Source of the DNA: Glaciecola blandensis
GTDB taxonomy: Bacteria > Pseudomonadota > Gammaproteobacteria > Enterobacterales > Alteromonadaceae
NCBI RefSeq assembly: GCF_031846165.1
Contig: NZ_JAVRIE010000002.1
Coordinates: 1 to 64,000, forward strand
Length of the DNA: 64,000 nt
Direction of reading: 5' to 3'
The position numbers and the translations under genes are program-made. Below, one piece after another: positions 53,840-63,307 of this stretch. The notes under the pieces were generated by a model. That model searched no databases. It saw nothing but the letters and a program-made list of their open reading frames with translations, and was not told where the DNA came from. Numbering within the stretch: the stretch's first letter is position 1; every line of letters starts with the position of its first letter.

Positions 53840-54303
53840 CCGCCCTGACGTAAATACTTGGTGAAGATAATGTTTTGTATTGTATCTTCGCCCGTTTCAC
53901 GCTTCATAATATCTCTGAATTGTTGTAACACCATTCTGCGAATATCCTCACGACCCGTTAGTGATCGGATCTTGTCCTCTGGCTGTGCGCCGAATACTTC
54001 AATCGCTGTGGCTCTTAGCAGTGGCATATGATGTTCAATTTCTGGAATGAGGCTAGGATCCGAAACCATCATTTCAATGGTCACGCGAACATAACCCAAC
54101 TTCTTCGAATTGTCTCCCGCATAGTTTGTTACGATGTCTGGCTCAAGGCCCACATAGGCGTATGATGGAGCGGCAGACTCGTCTTGAGCATTCGCGCTCA
54201 CTGACAGCGCCAGTGAAAAACCAATGAGTAATGCTAATGAAAGCAGAGCCTGAAGGACTTGCTGTTTACGATTACTCTGATGTCTTTTTTGCCAAACTGC
54301 CAT
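53836..54303 (-). CDS. FliL-like protein outside any flagellar operon
   Basis: The N-terminal hydrophobic stretch (ALLSLALLIGFSLALSVSANA) ends in a good signal-cleavage pattern. The rest matches FliL: YAYVGLEPDIVTNY, LGYVRVTIEMMV, HHMPLLRATAIEVFG and DIRRMVLQQFRDIM. FliL normally helps stator and motor function. The ATG at 54303 has AGAGG 7 bases upstream. No flagellar gene lies nearby, so it may be a stray paralogue. It is divergent from ubiC. Confidence 0.85.
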   Translation of the reverse strand: MAVWQKRHQSNRKQQVLQALLSLALLIGFSLALSVSANAQDESAAPSYAYVGLEPDIVTNYAGDNSKKLGYVRVTIEMMVSDPSLIPEIEHHMPLLRATAIEVFGAQPEDKIRSLTGREDIRRMVLQQFRDIMKRETGEDTIQNIIFTKYLRQGG

Positions 54304-54393
54304 GATCAAGCCTCTGTGAAGAACAATACGGATGCAGATATATTCTTTGCTGTGTTAGACTTAGTATATCGGATTAAACTCAAATTTCTAAAT

Positions 54394-54951
54394 CACTTGT
54401 CAGAAAATAATCAATTTCCCATCGGTATTGACGCCAACTGGGTATCACCAACACAGCATCATATTCCGCAAGTCGGCTTGTCTGACTGGCTGCTTAATAC
54501 CGGTTCATTAACAGAACGTTTACAAGCACTTACTTCTAGCTTTGAAGTTGAAGTGATTGGACAAGCAACCATGCACGGTGACGAAAGTGAACAATTAGCG
54601 TTACCGCAATATGACGAACAAGCGTGGCAAGTTCGCGAAGTCATTTTGTATGGTGAAGGAAAACCATGGGTCTTTGCTCGCAGTGTGTTGCCTGAACATT
54701 TGTGTAAGACAACATGGGCGACTCTTGGCAATCAACCTTTAGGCCAACGGATTTTCAACGATGACCAATTCGTTCGTAGTGAATTCTCTATTGCAAAACT
54801 AACGACAAATCCGATTGACCCACATGCCGAACTCAAGCACGCTCTGTGGGGACGCCGCTCGAAGTTCAAAGTACATGACTGGCATTTGCTGGTGGCTGAA
54901 GTTTTCCTGCCCGACTGTCCTTGCTATGTCGCCGAGAGCATGCAGGCATGA
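54394..54951 (+). CDS. ubiC: Chorismate lyase
   Basis: UbiC converts chorismate to 4-hydroxybenzoate, the first step of ubiquinone synthesis. Seen: GLSDWLLNTGSLTERLQ, WQVREVILYGEGKPWVFARS, LGQRIFNDDQFVRSEF, ALWGRRSKF and the active Glu in LLVAEVFLPDCP. The start is uncertain. TTG at 54394 gives 185 residues and fits the family N-terminus; GTG at 54352 or 54316 are possible; none has a clear ribosome site. It is followed by ubiA after 31 bases. Confidence 0.88.
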   Translation, partial: HLSENNQFPIGIDANWVSPTQHHIPQVGLSDWLLNTGSLTERLQALTSSFEVEVIGQATMHGDESEQLALPQYDEQAWQVREVILYGEGKPWVFARSVLPEHLCKTTWATLGNQPLGQRIFNDDQFVRSEFSIAKLTTNPIDPHAELKHALWGRRSKFKVHDWHLLVAEVFLPDCPCYVAESMQA

Positions 54952-54982
54952 GTTACTTGTTCACCTTGCTGAGCGTTGGCTA

Positions 54983-55846
54983 ATGTTACTTAAGTGGCAA
55001 AATCGTGAAGCTTATTGGCACCTAATGCGTGCTGATAAACCCATCGGTATTTATTTGTTACTGTGGCCAACCATGTGGGCTTTGTTGTGGGCAGCAAACG
55101 GGTTTCCTGCTTTTCATATCCTTTTTATTTTCACAGCGGGTGTCGTTTTGATGCGTTCAGCCGGTTGTGTGATCAACGATTATGCTGATCGCAAAGTAGA
55201 CGGTGAAGTTGCCCGCACCAAGTCAAGACCACTCGTGTCGGGCAGAGTCAGCGCAAACGAGGCCCTGCAATTGTTTGCATGCTTGATTGCGTTAGCGTTT
55301 ATCTTGGTCTTGTTTTTAAATTGGCAAACGATTGTGCTTTCTGTTGGCGCTTTATTTTTGGCTAGCCTTTATCCTTTTATGAAGCGTTATACACACTTAC
55401 CACAAATATTCTTGGGCGCCGCTTTTAGCTGGGCAATTCCTATGGCGTTTATGGCGATCCAAGAAAGCCTGCCGTATTGGTTGTGGATTGTATATTTGGC
55501 GAACTTAACATGGACTGTGGCCTACGATACCGCCTATGCCATGGTCGACAGAGATGATGACCTGAAAGTGGGGATCAAATCGACGGCCATATTGTTTGGT
55601 CGCTATGACGTGTTAGCCATTGGTATATTGCAGGTCATCAGCCTAGGTTTATTGATTTGGGTGGGGATAATTACTGAGCTGAATGTGGCGTATTTTGTGT
55701 CGCTATTCATTGCTGCAGGTATGTTTATTTATCAGTTGCGCTTGGTGACAACTCGCCAAAAAGAACTGTGCTTTAAAGCATTCTTACACAATCATTGGGT
55801 TGGCTTAGTCATCACCTGTGGCGTATTTGCAGGACTGTCTTTCTAG
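54983..55846 (+). CDS. ubiA: 4-hydroxybenzoate octaprenyltransferase
   Basis: This membrane enzyme joins 4-hydroxybenzoate to the polyprenyl chain. About eight or nine helices are present, with the two Asp-rich motifs NDYADRKVD and YAMVDRDDD that bind prenyl diphosphate and magnesium. The ATG at 54983 gives 287 residues as in relatives; the frame is open upstream to 54815 inside ubiC, but that part is not UbiA-like. It ends four bases before convergent ubiK. Confidence 0.96.
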   Translation: MLLKWQNREAYWHLMRADKPIGIYLLLWPTMWALLWAANGFPAFHILFIFTAGVVLMRSAGCVINDYADRKVDGEVARTKSRPLVSGRVSANEALQLFACLIALAFILVLFLNWQTIVLSVGALFLASLYPFMKRYTHLPQIFLGAAFSWAIPMAFMAIQESLPYWLWIVYLANLTWTVAYDTAYAMVDRDDDLKVGIKSTAILFGRYDVLAIGILQVISLGLLIWVGIITELNVAYFVSLFIAAGMFIYQLRLVTTRQKELCFKAFLHNHWVGLVITCGVFAGLSF

Positions 55847-55850
55847 CGGC

Positions 55851-56099
55851 TTACTTTTCTTCCGGCGTCTCTAAAGCAGCTAAACGCGCTTCCAAGGCTT
55901 CGAGCTTCTCACGTGTTCTGATCAATACTTGGCTTTGCACATCAAACTCTTCTCGCGTCACTAGGTCGAGTTTCGACAACTGGGCCTGAAGGACTTGTTT
56001 GACGCGATTCTCAGCTTCACCAGCCATCGTTTTTACGCCTGGCGGGATAGCATCACTGATATTTTTGGCAATTTCTTCTAACTTTTTTGGGTCAAGCAT
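55851..56099 (-). CDS. ubiK: Ubiquinone biosynthesis accessory factor UbiK
   Basis: The 82-residue protein starts MLDPKKLEEIAKNISDAIP and has a C-terminal coiled coil (REKLEALEARLAALE), the layout of UbiK/YqiC (BMFP). It is thought to help assemble the late ubiquinone enzyme complex with UbiJ. Lying next to ubiA on the opposite strand supports the call. Confidence 0.93.
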   Translation of the reverse strand: MLDPKKLEEIAKNISDAIPPGVKTMAGEAENRVKQVLQAQLSKLDLVTREEFDVQSQVLIRTREKLEALEARLAALETPEEK

Positions 56100-56296
56100 C
56101 GCTTATTCCTTCATTTAAATTCTCTGTATAATTGTAGCCCGAAATACAAAAGAAAAAAGCGTTATCTACGCGTCATTTGTTATAATTTATTTCTTGTTTC
56201 GGATCCTGCCTCCTAAGGTGTTTTCCGTCACTACCAGAACAGCTTTTCAAAACAGCTATTCAAAATCACTCAACGCGAGTCTATTAGAGAGAAAAT

Positions 56297-58306
56297 ATGC
56301 GCTTAAACGATGCACAACAAGAGGCAGTCGAATATGTATCAGGTCCATGCTTGGTACTTGCCGGTGCAGGTAGCGGAAAAACACGTGTTATTACCAATAA
56401 AATAGCCTACTTAGTCCGAGAGTGTGGTTATAAAGCTCGCCAAATAGCGGCAGTGACGTTTACGAACAAAGCAGCCCGTGAAATGAAAGAGCGGGTTGGA
56501 CAAACCTTAGGTAAGGCAGAAGCACGTGGTTTGAAAGTGTCAACGTTTCACACTCTTGGCCTGAGCATTATTAAGAAGCATGTGCTGCAGTTAGGCTACA
56601 AGGCAGGTTTCTCTCTCTTCGATGATAAAGATACCTTAAGTCTCTTGCGTGATTTAACCGAAATTGATTACGACGGTGATAAAGACTTGTTGTCAGCGCT
56701 GCAAAGTCGCATTTCAAATTGGAAGAACGACCTAGTCATGCCAGAGGCGGCATTGAAGATAGCACAAGGTGATATCGAAGTTGAGCAGGCCAAATATTAC
56801 GTACAATATGCCTCACACTTAAAGGCATACAACGCACTCGACTTTGATGATCTTATCCTGCTACCTACTTTATTGCTAAAGACGAATCAGGCGGTTAGAG
56901 AAAAGTGGCAAAGCATGTTGAAGTACTTGCTCGTCGATGAGTACCAAGATACAAACACCAGCCAATATGAGTTAGTGCGTTTATTGGTAGGGCAAAGAGC
57001 TCGATTCACTGTGGTAGGTGATGATGACCAATCTATTTATTCATGGCGTGGCGCACGTCCACAAAATTTGGTCTTGCTGCAAAAAGACTTTCCAAGCTTG
57101 AAACTCATTAAGCTGGAGCAAAATTACCGTTCTTCGGGCCGCATATTGCACAGCGCAAACATCCTTATTCAGAACAACCCGCACGTGTACGATAAACGTT
57201 TATTTAGTGAACTTGCTTACGGTGAGTCATTGAAAGTGGTGGTATCAAAGAATGAAGAACATGAAGCGGAGAAGGTAGTGGCCGAATTGATGGCTCATCG
57301 CTTCATGAATAATACGGCTTATGGTGATTATGCGATCCTGTATCGTGGCAATCACCAATCCAGAGTCTTCGAAAAAGTACTCATGAGCAACCGTATTCCC
57401 TATAAAATCAGCGGTGGCATGTCGTTCTTTGGGCGAACTGAAGTAAAGGATATCATGGCTTACTTGCGCCTTTTGGTAAACCAGGATGACGACAATGCTT
57501 TGCTGCGCGTCATCAATACACCCACTCGTGGCATTGGACGGGCTACCCTTGAAAAAGTTGGACACTTCTCTAATGCGAACAAAATTGGACTGTTTGAAGC
57601 CTGCTGCCACGACGGCTTAAAGAGTATTTTAGGCACTAGTGCGTACCAATCGGTCAGTAGCTTCTCACGCTGGGTTGTTGAAGCGGCAGACAACATGGAC
57701 CGTGGCGATACGATTGGTGTGCTGCGAGACTTTATTAAAGCAATGGGTTATGAAGAATGGCTGTATGAACAAAGTGCGAGTCCCAAGGCGGCTGAAATGG
57801 CAATGGCCAATGTGAGTACACTGTTTTCTTGGGTCAATGATATGTTGCAAGGCGATGAGCTAGAGCCACCGATGACACTCGTTGAAATAGTTAATCGTTT
57901 AATACTGCGAGACATGATGGAGCGTGGTGAAGATGATGCCGAAGCTGATCAGGTTCAGTTAATGACATTGCACGCTTCCAAGGGACTCGAATTCCCATAT
58001 GTTTATATGGTGGGCATGGAAGAAGGCCTGCTGCCTCATCAGAGTAGTATCGACGAGGATAATGTAGACGAAGAGCGCCGCCTTGCCTATGTTGGGATCA
58101 CCAGAGCACAGCAAGAGCTTGTTTTCAGTATTGCCCGGGAACGTCGTCAATTTGGAGAGATAATTCAGCCTGAACCTTCTCGTTTCCTCTATGAATTGCC
58201 CCAAGATGATGTTCAATGGGAATTTCAAAAGAAAAAGCCAAGTGCTGAAGAGCGTCAAGAAAAGGGAGAAAAGAGTATCGCAAACCTGCGTAACTTACTG
58301 GGGTAG
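56297..58306 (+). CDS. rep: ATP-dependent DNA helicase Rep
   Basis: Rep is a superfamily 1 helicase that clears proteins ahead of the replication fork. It starts MRLNDAQQEAVEYVSGPCLV, with Walker A AGAGSGKT, motif II VDEYQDTN, motif III DDDQSIYSWRGA, EQNYRSSGRIL and the C-terminal TLHASKGLEFPYVY and RRLAYVGITRAQ. Length is 669 residues. GAGAGAAAA precedes the ATG. It is convergent with the GAF-GGDEF gene. Confidence 0.97.
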   Translation: MRLNDAQQEAVEYVSGPCLVLAGAGSGKTRVITNKIAYLVRECGYKARQIAAVTFTNKAAREMKERVGQTLGKAEARGLKVSTFHTLGLSIIKKHVLQLGYKAGFSLFDDKDTLSLLRDLTEIDYDGDKDLLSALQSRISNWKNDLVMPEAALKIAQGDIEVEQAKYYVQYASHLKAYNALDFDDLILLPTLLLKTNQAVREKWQSMLKYLLVDEYQDTNTSQYELVRLLVGQRARFTVVGDDDQSIYSWRGARPQNLVLLQKDFPSLKLIKLEQNYRSSGRILHSANILIQNNPHVYDKRLFSELAYGESLKVVVSKNEEHEAEKVVAELMAHRFMNNTAYGDYAILYRGNHQSRVFEKVLMSNRIPYKISGGMSFFGRTEVKDIMAYLRLLVNQDDDNALLRVINTPTRGIGRATLEKVGHFSNANKIGLFEACCHDGLKSILGTSAYQSVSSFSRWVVEAADNMDRGDTIGVLRDFIKAMGYEEWLYEQSASPKAAEMAMANVSTLFSWVNDMLQGDELEPPMTLVEIVNRLILRDMMERGEDDAEADQVQLMTLHASKGLEFPYVYMVGMEEGLLPHQSSIDEDNVDEERRLAYVGITRAQQELVFSIARERRQFGEIIQPEPSRFLYELPQDDVQWEFQKKKPSAEERQEKGEKSIANLRNLLG

Positions 58307-58330
58307 TTGCGCAGTTAAAAGGTGTAGTGC

Positions 58331-60955
58331 TTATTCTTCGGTGGCAGCGTCGTCAGTGTCATCAACGAAGTCGAGAAGAATCGTTTGTCCGAGCATGTCG
58401 CCTTGCCCAAACTCACATCCTAGCCCAATTAAACCATCAAGCTTAGCTTTGCTGGAGATACCTTCAGCAATAACTGTCAGACCCACTTTCTCTGCAACAA
58501 GAATAACAGACTCAATAAAACGTAAGTTCTTCTCAGAGCGAGTAAATGATTGGACAAATCGCTCGTCTATTTTTAAGAATTTGAAAGGATAAGAGAACAA
58601 ATAGTTCAATGACGCAGAGCCACTGCCAAAGTTGTCTAGGATCAGACCGAAGCCGTTGCGTTTGATTTTCTTAATCGCAGGCAGAATAAATTGCGAGCGG
58701 TTGGTTAGTGCGCTTTCTGAGAACTCAAGTAGCAACATGTCCGGTTCGAAATCGGCTTCTTTTACTTGCTCAATTAACTCATTGACCAAGTCTTTCTGCA
58801 TTAAATGCTCCACTGACAAGCTTACGCCAATGCGCTGGTTGGCGTATTGTGGATCGTGTTTCCACTGAGCCAGCAAGCCGATGGCACCATCAAGCAAGAA
58901 TTGGTTTAAATCTAAAGTCAAACCGCATTGTTCAGCTATCTGCCAAAACTGCTCACGGTTGATTTGACCGAAGGTTTCATTATGCCACTGCAATGTGCAT
59001 TCGTAGTAGAGCAATGTCTCATCGGTAAGTGACATAACCGGTTGGAGCACGCAGTCAAAGCTTTTTGCTTTAAGCGCTTTGCGGAATTCAGCTTCAAGTT
59101 GGATGTCTTCCAGTAGCTTTTCACGCATGCTCTTATCGAAGGTTATATAGCGTCCACGACCTAAGCTTTTCGCCTGATACATTGCTGCATCGGCGTCACG
59201 CAGTACTTCGTCTGCTGACATGTAAGTACTATTGAGGTGAGCAATACCGATACTTGCACCACTGAACATTTCTTTACCATCGAGTACGAAAGGTACGGAA
59301 ACGGAATTAATAACGCGTGTTGCTACTTCTTCAACGGCACTGACCGTCTCAAAGTTATCCAAGAGGATAACAAACTCATCACCGCCTAGGCGCGCAAGTA
59401 AGTCATGGCCACGTTTACATAAGGCAATTCGCTGAGCAACTTCAACCAGGAACTCATCGCCAGCATGATGGCCGAGAGTGTCGTTAATAATTTTAAAGCG
59501 ATCGAGATCGATAAAGAGAACAGCAAATTGATTCTCAGGATGTCGCTTTTTGTTAGCAATCGCCAACTCTAGGCGGCTATTAAACATAACGCGATTCGGT
59601 AAGTCGGTTAAGGCATCGTGATGGGCATCATGAATAAGCTTTAACTCAATTTCCTTACGCTGCTCTATCTGTTTCTTCAGGTATTCGTTAGTTTTGTTTA
59701 ATTCTTCAGTACGCTCTTGTACTTTTTCGGTCAGCTGTAAATTGTATTCTTTCAGCGATTCCGAACTTCTTCTACGCTCCATTGCAACGGCAATGTGGTG
59801 GGAAACAAAGCGCAAAATTTCGAGATCTTTCTGTGTGTAATCTTCTAACTTACCGTAGGTTTGAACTGCAATAACACCGTGAACTTCGCCGTCGATCACA
59901 AGTGGTGAGCCCAACCAGGAGTTGTTATGCTCCATCATGTTCTGTGCAATAGTAACGTCGACTTCGCCTTCTTCAACTAAGGCTAAAATACGTGAGTTGT
60001 CTATCAGTGAGGCTTCACCGCGACGAATGATATATTCCGTTAAGCCAAGACCTAAAGGACGTTCTTCTGCCGATTCATGTAATTCATCACTGAAATACGG
60101 AAAGTTAAGGCTGTCTTTATTTTCAGTCAGTACGGCGACAAAACAGTTAGGTGCACTGATCAAACGAGCCAATATTGCATGTAGCTTCGAATAGAAGCGC
60201 GGCATGTCATCGTCTAAAGCGACTGATAATTCTGAAATTTCAAATAATGCGGTTTGCAGAGACTCAATTTTCTGACGTTCCAAGATTTCTTCTTGAAGGT
60301 CATCATTGATGGTTCGCAATTGTTTGGTACGTTCACGAATGGTGCGTTCGGTCACTTCACGACTTTTAACACGGTCGACCGTAGTCACAATGTGTTGAGA
60401 GATAAATGAGAGAACTTCAAAGTCGTCTTGGTCATAGCGAACATCGTCGTTATAACTCTGCACAACCATGGCACCAATGACTTCGGTACTGCGTTTCAAT
60501 GGTACACCAACCAAATCAACCGGCGGAGTCCCTAGTATTCTAATACCCGTTTCTTCGACTACCGATTCGAGGTTTTCCTTGGTTAATACCAAGCTAGTAC
60601 CGCTTTTTAGAATATACCCCGTAACGCCATCCATGATCCGTTCGTATGGCACTCGGCTGAGTTCTTCTTCATCAACTTCATCAACAAAGTAGGCAAAGTC
60701 GACGTGTTTATCGGAAGGATCGTAAAAAGCAACGTAGAAGTTGTCAGCGCTCATGAACTCACTAACAATGTCGTGAACGGCTTTATAAAGACGATCGAGA
60801 TTACTTACTGAACTCGCGAGTTCACTAATCTCGAATAACGCTTTCTGAACTTGCTCAGCGCGCTTATATTTTTCGGTAAGTAACTGGAGTTGGGGAATAA
60901 GCTCCCGCAACTCTTGTTCACTTAACTCACCGATTACTTTTTCGTCTTCGCTCAT
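58331..60955 (-). CDS. GAF-GAF-GGDEF protein with degenerate EAL domain
   Basis: The protein has 874 residues and no membrane helix. GAF domains lie at about 55-190 and 255-395, each preceded by the near-identical phrase ALFEISEL, so the two are an internal duplication. A coiled coil (VQERTEELNKTNEYLKKQ) leads to GGDEF near residue 524 with an intact ARLGGDEF and the inhibitory RxxD site (RGHD). In the EAL-like domain the signature reads ECT near 650 and the DDFGTG site reads DNFGSG. It should make c-di-GMP under feedback control but not break it. Confidence 0.92.
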   Translation of the reverse strand: MSEDEKVIGELSEQELRELIPQLQLLTEKYKRAEQVQKALFEISELASSVSNLDRLYKAVHDIVSEFMSADNFYVAFYDPSDKHVDFAYFVDEVDEEELSRVPYERIMDGVTGYILKSGTSLVLTKENLESVVEETGIRILGTPPVDLVGVPLKRSTEVIGAMVVQSYNDDVRYDQDDFEVLSFISQHIVTTVDRVKSREVTERTIRERTKQLRTINDDLQEEILERQKIESLQTALFEISELSVALDDDMPRFYSKLHAILARLISAPNCFVAVLTENKDSLNFPYFSDELHESAEERPLGLGLTEYIIRRGEASLIDNSRILALVEEGEVDVTIAQNMMEHNNSWLGSPLVIDGEVHGVIAVQTYGKLEDYTQKDLEILRFVSHHIAVAMERRRSSESLKEYNLQLTEKVQERTEELNKTNEYLKKQIEQRKEIELKLIHDAHHDALTDLPNRVMFNSRLELAIANKKRHPENQFAVLFIDLDRFKIINDTLGHHAGDEFLVEVAQRIALCKRGHDLLARLGGDEFVILLDNFETVSAVEEVATRVINSVSVPFVLDGKEMFSGASIGIAHLNSTYMSADEVLRDADAAMYQAKSLGRGRYITFDKSMREKLLEDIQLEAEFRKALKAKSFDCVLQPVMSLTDETLLYYECTLQWHNETFGQINREQFWQIAEQCGLTLDLNQFLLDGAIGLLAQWKHDPQYANQRIGVSLSVEHLMQKDLVNELIEQVKEADFEPDMLLLEFSESALTNRSQFILPAIKKIKRNGFGLILDNFGSGSASLNYLFSYPFKFLKIDERFVQSFTRSEKNLRFIESVILVAEKVGLTVIAEGISSKAKLDGLIGLGCEFGQGDMLGQTILLDFVDDTDDAATEE

Positions 60956-61023
60956 TTCAAGGAATGATCCTACCCGCTCTTAATACAACTAAATTTAAGG
61001 GTACGCGCGACTGAATGCGCTAG

Positions 61024-61419
61024 TTAGATACCTTCGATCATGTACTCGACAGCAACTTTGATGTCTTCTTCAGTACAATCACCACAAGTTCCCATGGCAG
61101 GCATGGCATTGATACCATTGACCGCGTTTTTCCACACCTGTTCAAAACCTTTCTCGTCTAGGCGTGGTTTCCAATCAGCAGCAACTTGAAGTTTTGGTGC
61201 ACCTAATACGCCAGATGTATGACAAGCGACGCACGCGCCATCATATATTTGTTTACCTGTACGAGGCCCGGCAGCTGCAGCAGGTGCCGCACCAGCAACA
61301 TGCACTTTTCCGACCGGTTTAATGCGGTCTAGCAAATCTTGGTCGGTAGTCTCTTGAGCGTTTACACTCACAATAACCAAGGCTGATATAAATAGACTTA
61401 ACAACACTCTAAGTTTCAC
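61024..61419 (-). CDS. Cytochrome c5-like periplasmic c-type cytochrome
   Basis: The heme site is CVACH and the C-terminal GTCGDCTEED cysteine pair is typical of cytochrome c5. A methionine ligand is likely in INAMPAMG. A signal peptide (LRVLLSLFISALVIVSVNA) sends it to the periplasm. A Pro/Ala-rich linker separates them. The GTG at 61419 is chosen because AGGAG lies 6 bases upstream; the frame is open to 61449. It likely carries electrons to a terminal oxidase or reductase. Confidence 0.93.
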   Translation of the reverse strand: MKLRVLLSLFISALVIVSVNAQETTDQDLLDRIKPVGKVHVAGAAPAAAAGPRTGKQIYDGACVACHTSGVLGAPKLQVAADWKPRLDEKGFEQVWKNAVNGINAMPAMGTCGDCTEEDIKVAVEYMIEGI

Positions 61420-61425
61420 AAAAAT

Positions 61426-61430
61426 CTCCT
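61426..61430 (-). promoter_or_regulatory. Shine-Dalgarno site fixing the cytochrome GTG start
   Basis: AGGAG on the minus strand ends 6 bases before GTG at 61419. It lies inside the longer open frame, so it argues for the shorter protein with a normal signal peptide. Confidence 0.75.
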
Positions 61431-61599
61431 GCAATTTACTAAGACTCACAACAACTTACCGCAATTATAAACATTAGTCAGGGGTAAACAACTATTTGTT
61501 GCGCTTTCACTACACGAATATAAACGTGGTAGAAAGGGTTTTATCTCTTTTTATCGGTTAACAAACTGTTTTGATTAGCTAAACTCTGCACAAAATGGT

Positions 61600-63285
61600 T
61601 TACAAGCCATAGTATTTACCTAACAAAGCAAGGAATTTTCGTTTCTGTTTGAACTCATAATTCAGTTCACTGACTAAAAAATCGAAAGCGAGCTTGGCCT
61701 TTTCAGGGCTTTTTGAAGTGAATAGCAGCGCCTCTTTTAATTCATTTAACAAGTTAATCGCTGTCATATAATCTTCATGCGTGGTTCTTGCTGGGTAGTG
61801 CATGATCAGTTTACGATACAAATTGAGACCCGTATCGTAATCTTCAGTAATGGCTCTTTGAGCTAATTGGTGCAGTAATGCTGGTTTGAGATCACTTTGC
61901 ATCGCTACTTGATAGGCCGCTTGCCAGTTATTTGTGATCATAAACACTGCAACTAGCTTATCATTATCAAACGAACTAGCTTTGTCATTGAGCTTCATTT
62001 TTGCGAGGTTCTCAGCTTGCTGTTGATAATTTTTTACCTGCTCAGGCTCAAGATGATTGAGCATATTCAAAAACGCCTGCAAATCGGCGGGCTCTAAGTT
62101 GCTTTCGAAAATATCCCAGAGCTGTTTCAACTGCACTTCTTTTGGGCTTGTCGCTCCCTGTAGCGCTAATTCAAGTTTCTGTAACTTTGTTATTTGAGTT
62201 TGGTTTAAGGTGGTTGCCTGCAATTCATCCATGAGGTCTTTAGCACTTTTTACTTGTTCTGCTTTTATATAATAACCAAGTAATTCCAGCTTTTGATTCG
62301 CCTCGGTTGCAGTGCTTTCGCTGATAGAAATCAGGCTTTTCCAGTCGCTGTTGAGCATGAAATAATGCCGTAAATCTTCCGTCAGCGTAAGCGCTTGGTC
62401 GGCTTGCAGGCTCTCACGCCAATCAAGAATGGATTGCACTATGGCTTCTTTCTGTTCGATGTCATTTGTGAAGAAACGAGATAGGACAGGACGAAGTGTA
62501 AAATTAGCATAGTGCGTCAAATACAGATTCTTTAAAAACGAAACATTCTGCTCAATAGGCCAAGCGCATGCCTCGCTGAATTGTATGAGCCACTGTGTGA
62601 ATAAATACTCAACTTTTAAGCTCTGGCTTTTATCGTCCTTTATTTTATTCATGACCTTATCGTAGCGCTTTAGCGCGTACTCGGTAATTTCCACAGCGTT
62701 TTCAGCAGGTAAGCGAGGTAAAATATCGTGCACAGCATTCAGTTTGGTGATGGCAAGGTCGAAGTATGTTTTGACTCTGTCTTTGCGCCATACTTCACGG
62801 ACTGGCAAAGCGGTATTGATGATGTCGCAGATATCTTTGATATTGGCCTTTTTCGCTGAAATGTCAGCAATGATTTGCCATTTGTTGAGATCATCAGTTT
62901 GTTTTGTCATGAGCTCAAGCAGCATTGCTTTGGCATCATCTTCATCTAAGCTGCTCACGTACGCGGCGATCCGGTCCTTTGCATCGCCACTGCGAAGTCG
63001 CTCCAGCTCTTGTTCTTGCTCATCGTTTGCTAAAGCGACAGCAACGCAATGCTGGCAAAATTCAAAGCCTTCAGAAACATCACACTCACATTGCCCCTCG
63101 TACTTATCATTTACTAAGGACAGGCTCACCCGATACTGTGTGTTATCTTCGACAATGGCTGTAATTAACAGTTGATCCCGTTGCAGAGCGCGTACTTTTT
63201 TTTGCTCATGAAGACGCATACCTTTACTAAACGCGCGTTGGCCTGCAACTTTCTCTAAATACAGATTGATGTTATCTGATGGCAT
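61600..63285 (-). CDS. SWIM zinc-finger protein of unknown function
   Basis: A SWIM motif lies near residues 60-85: CECDVSEGFEFCQHC fits CxC...CxHC zinc binding. The remaining 480 residues are helical repeats without a recognised domain. SWIM fingers bind DNA or proteins in ATPases, transposases and repair factors; here there is no helicase. The ATG at 63285 (MPSDNINLY) avoids overlap with the upstream hydrolase gene; a TTG at 63327 would overlap by 20 bases. Length is about 561 residues. It probably shares a transcript with the dienelactone hydrolase gene. Confidence 0.8.
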   Translation of the reverse strand: MPSDNINLYLEKVAGQRAFSKGMRLHEQKKVRALQRDQLLITAIVEDNTQYRVSLSLVNDKYEGQCECDVSEGFEFCQHCVAVALANDEQEQELERLRSGDAKDRIAAYVSSLDEDDAKAMLLELMTKQTDDLNKWQIIADISAKKANIKDICDIINTALPVREVWRKDRVKTYFDLAITKLNAVHDILPRLPAENAVEITEYALKRYDKVMNKIKDDKSQSLKVEYLFTQWLIQFSEACAWPIEQNVSFLKNLYLTHYANFTLRPVLSRFFTNDIEQKEAIVQSILDWRESLQADQALTLTEDLRHYFMLNSDWKSLISISESTATEANQKLELLGYYIKAEQVKSAKDLMDELQATTLNQTQITKLQKLELALQGATSPKEVQLKQLWDIFESNLEPADLQAFLNMLNHLEPEQVKNYQQQAENLAKMKLNDKASSFDNDKLVAVFMITNNWQAAYQVAMQSDLKPALLHQLAQRAITEDYDTGLNLYRKLIMHYPARTTHEDYMTAINLLNELKEALLFTSKSPEKAKLAFDFLVSELNYEFKQKRKFLALLGKYYGL

Positions 63286-63307
63286 TAAGTCAATGTCTCG
63301 CGAAGAA

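Noticed and set aside
54259..54393. ubiC start at TTG 54259
   Set aside because: It would overlap the start of the divergent FliL-like gene and add residues unlike chorismate lyase.
54815..54982. Longer N-terminus for ubiA
   Set aside because: The extra 56 residues overlap ubiC in a different frame and are Cys/Trp-rich without UbiA likeness.
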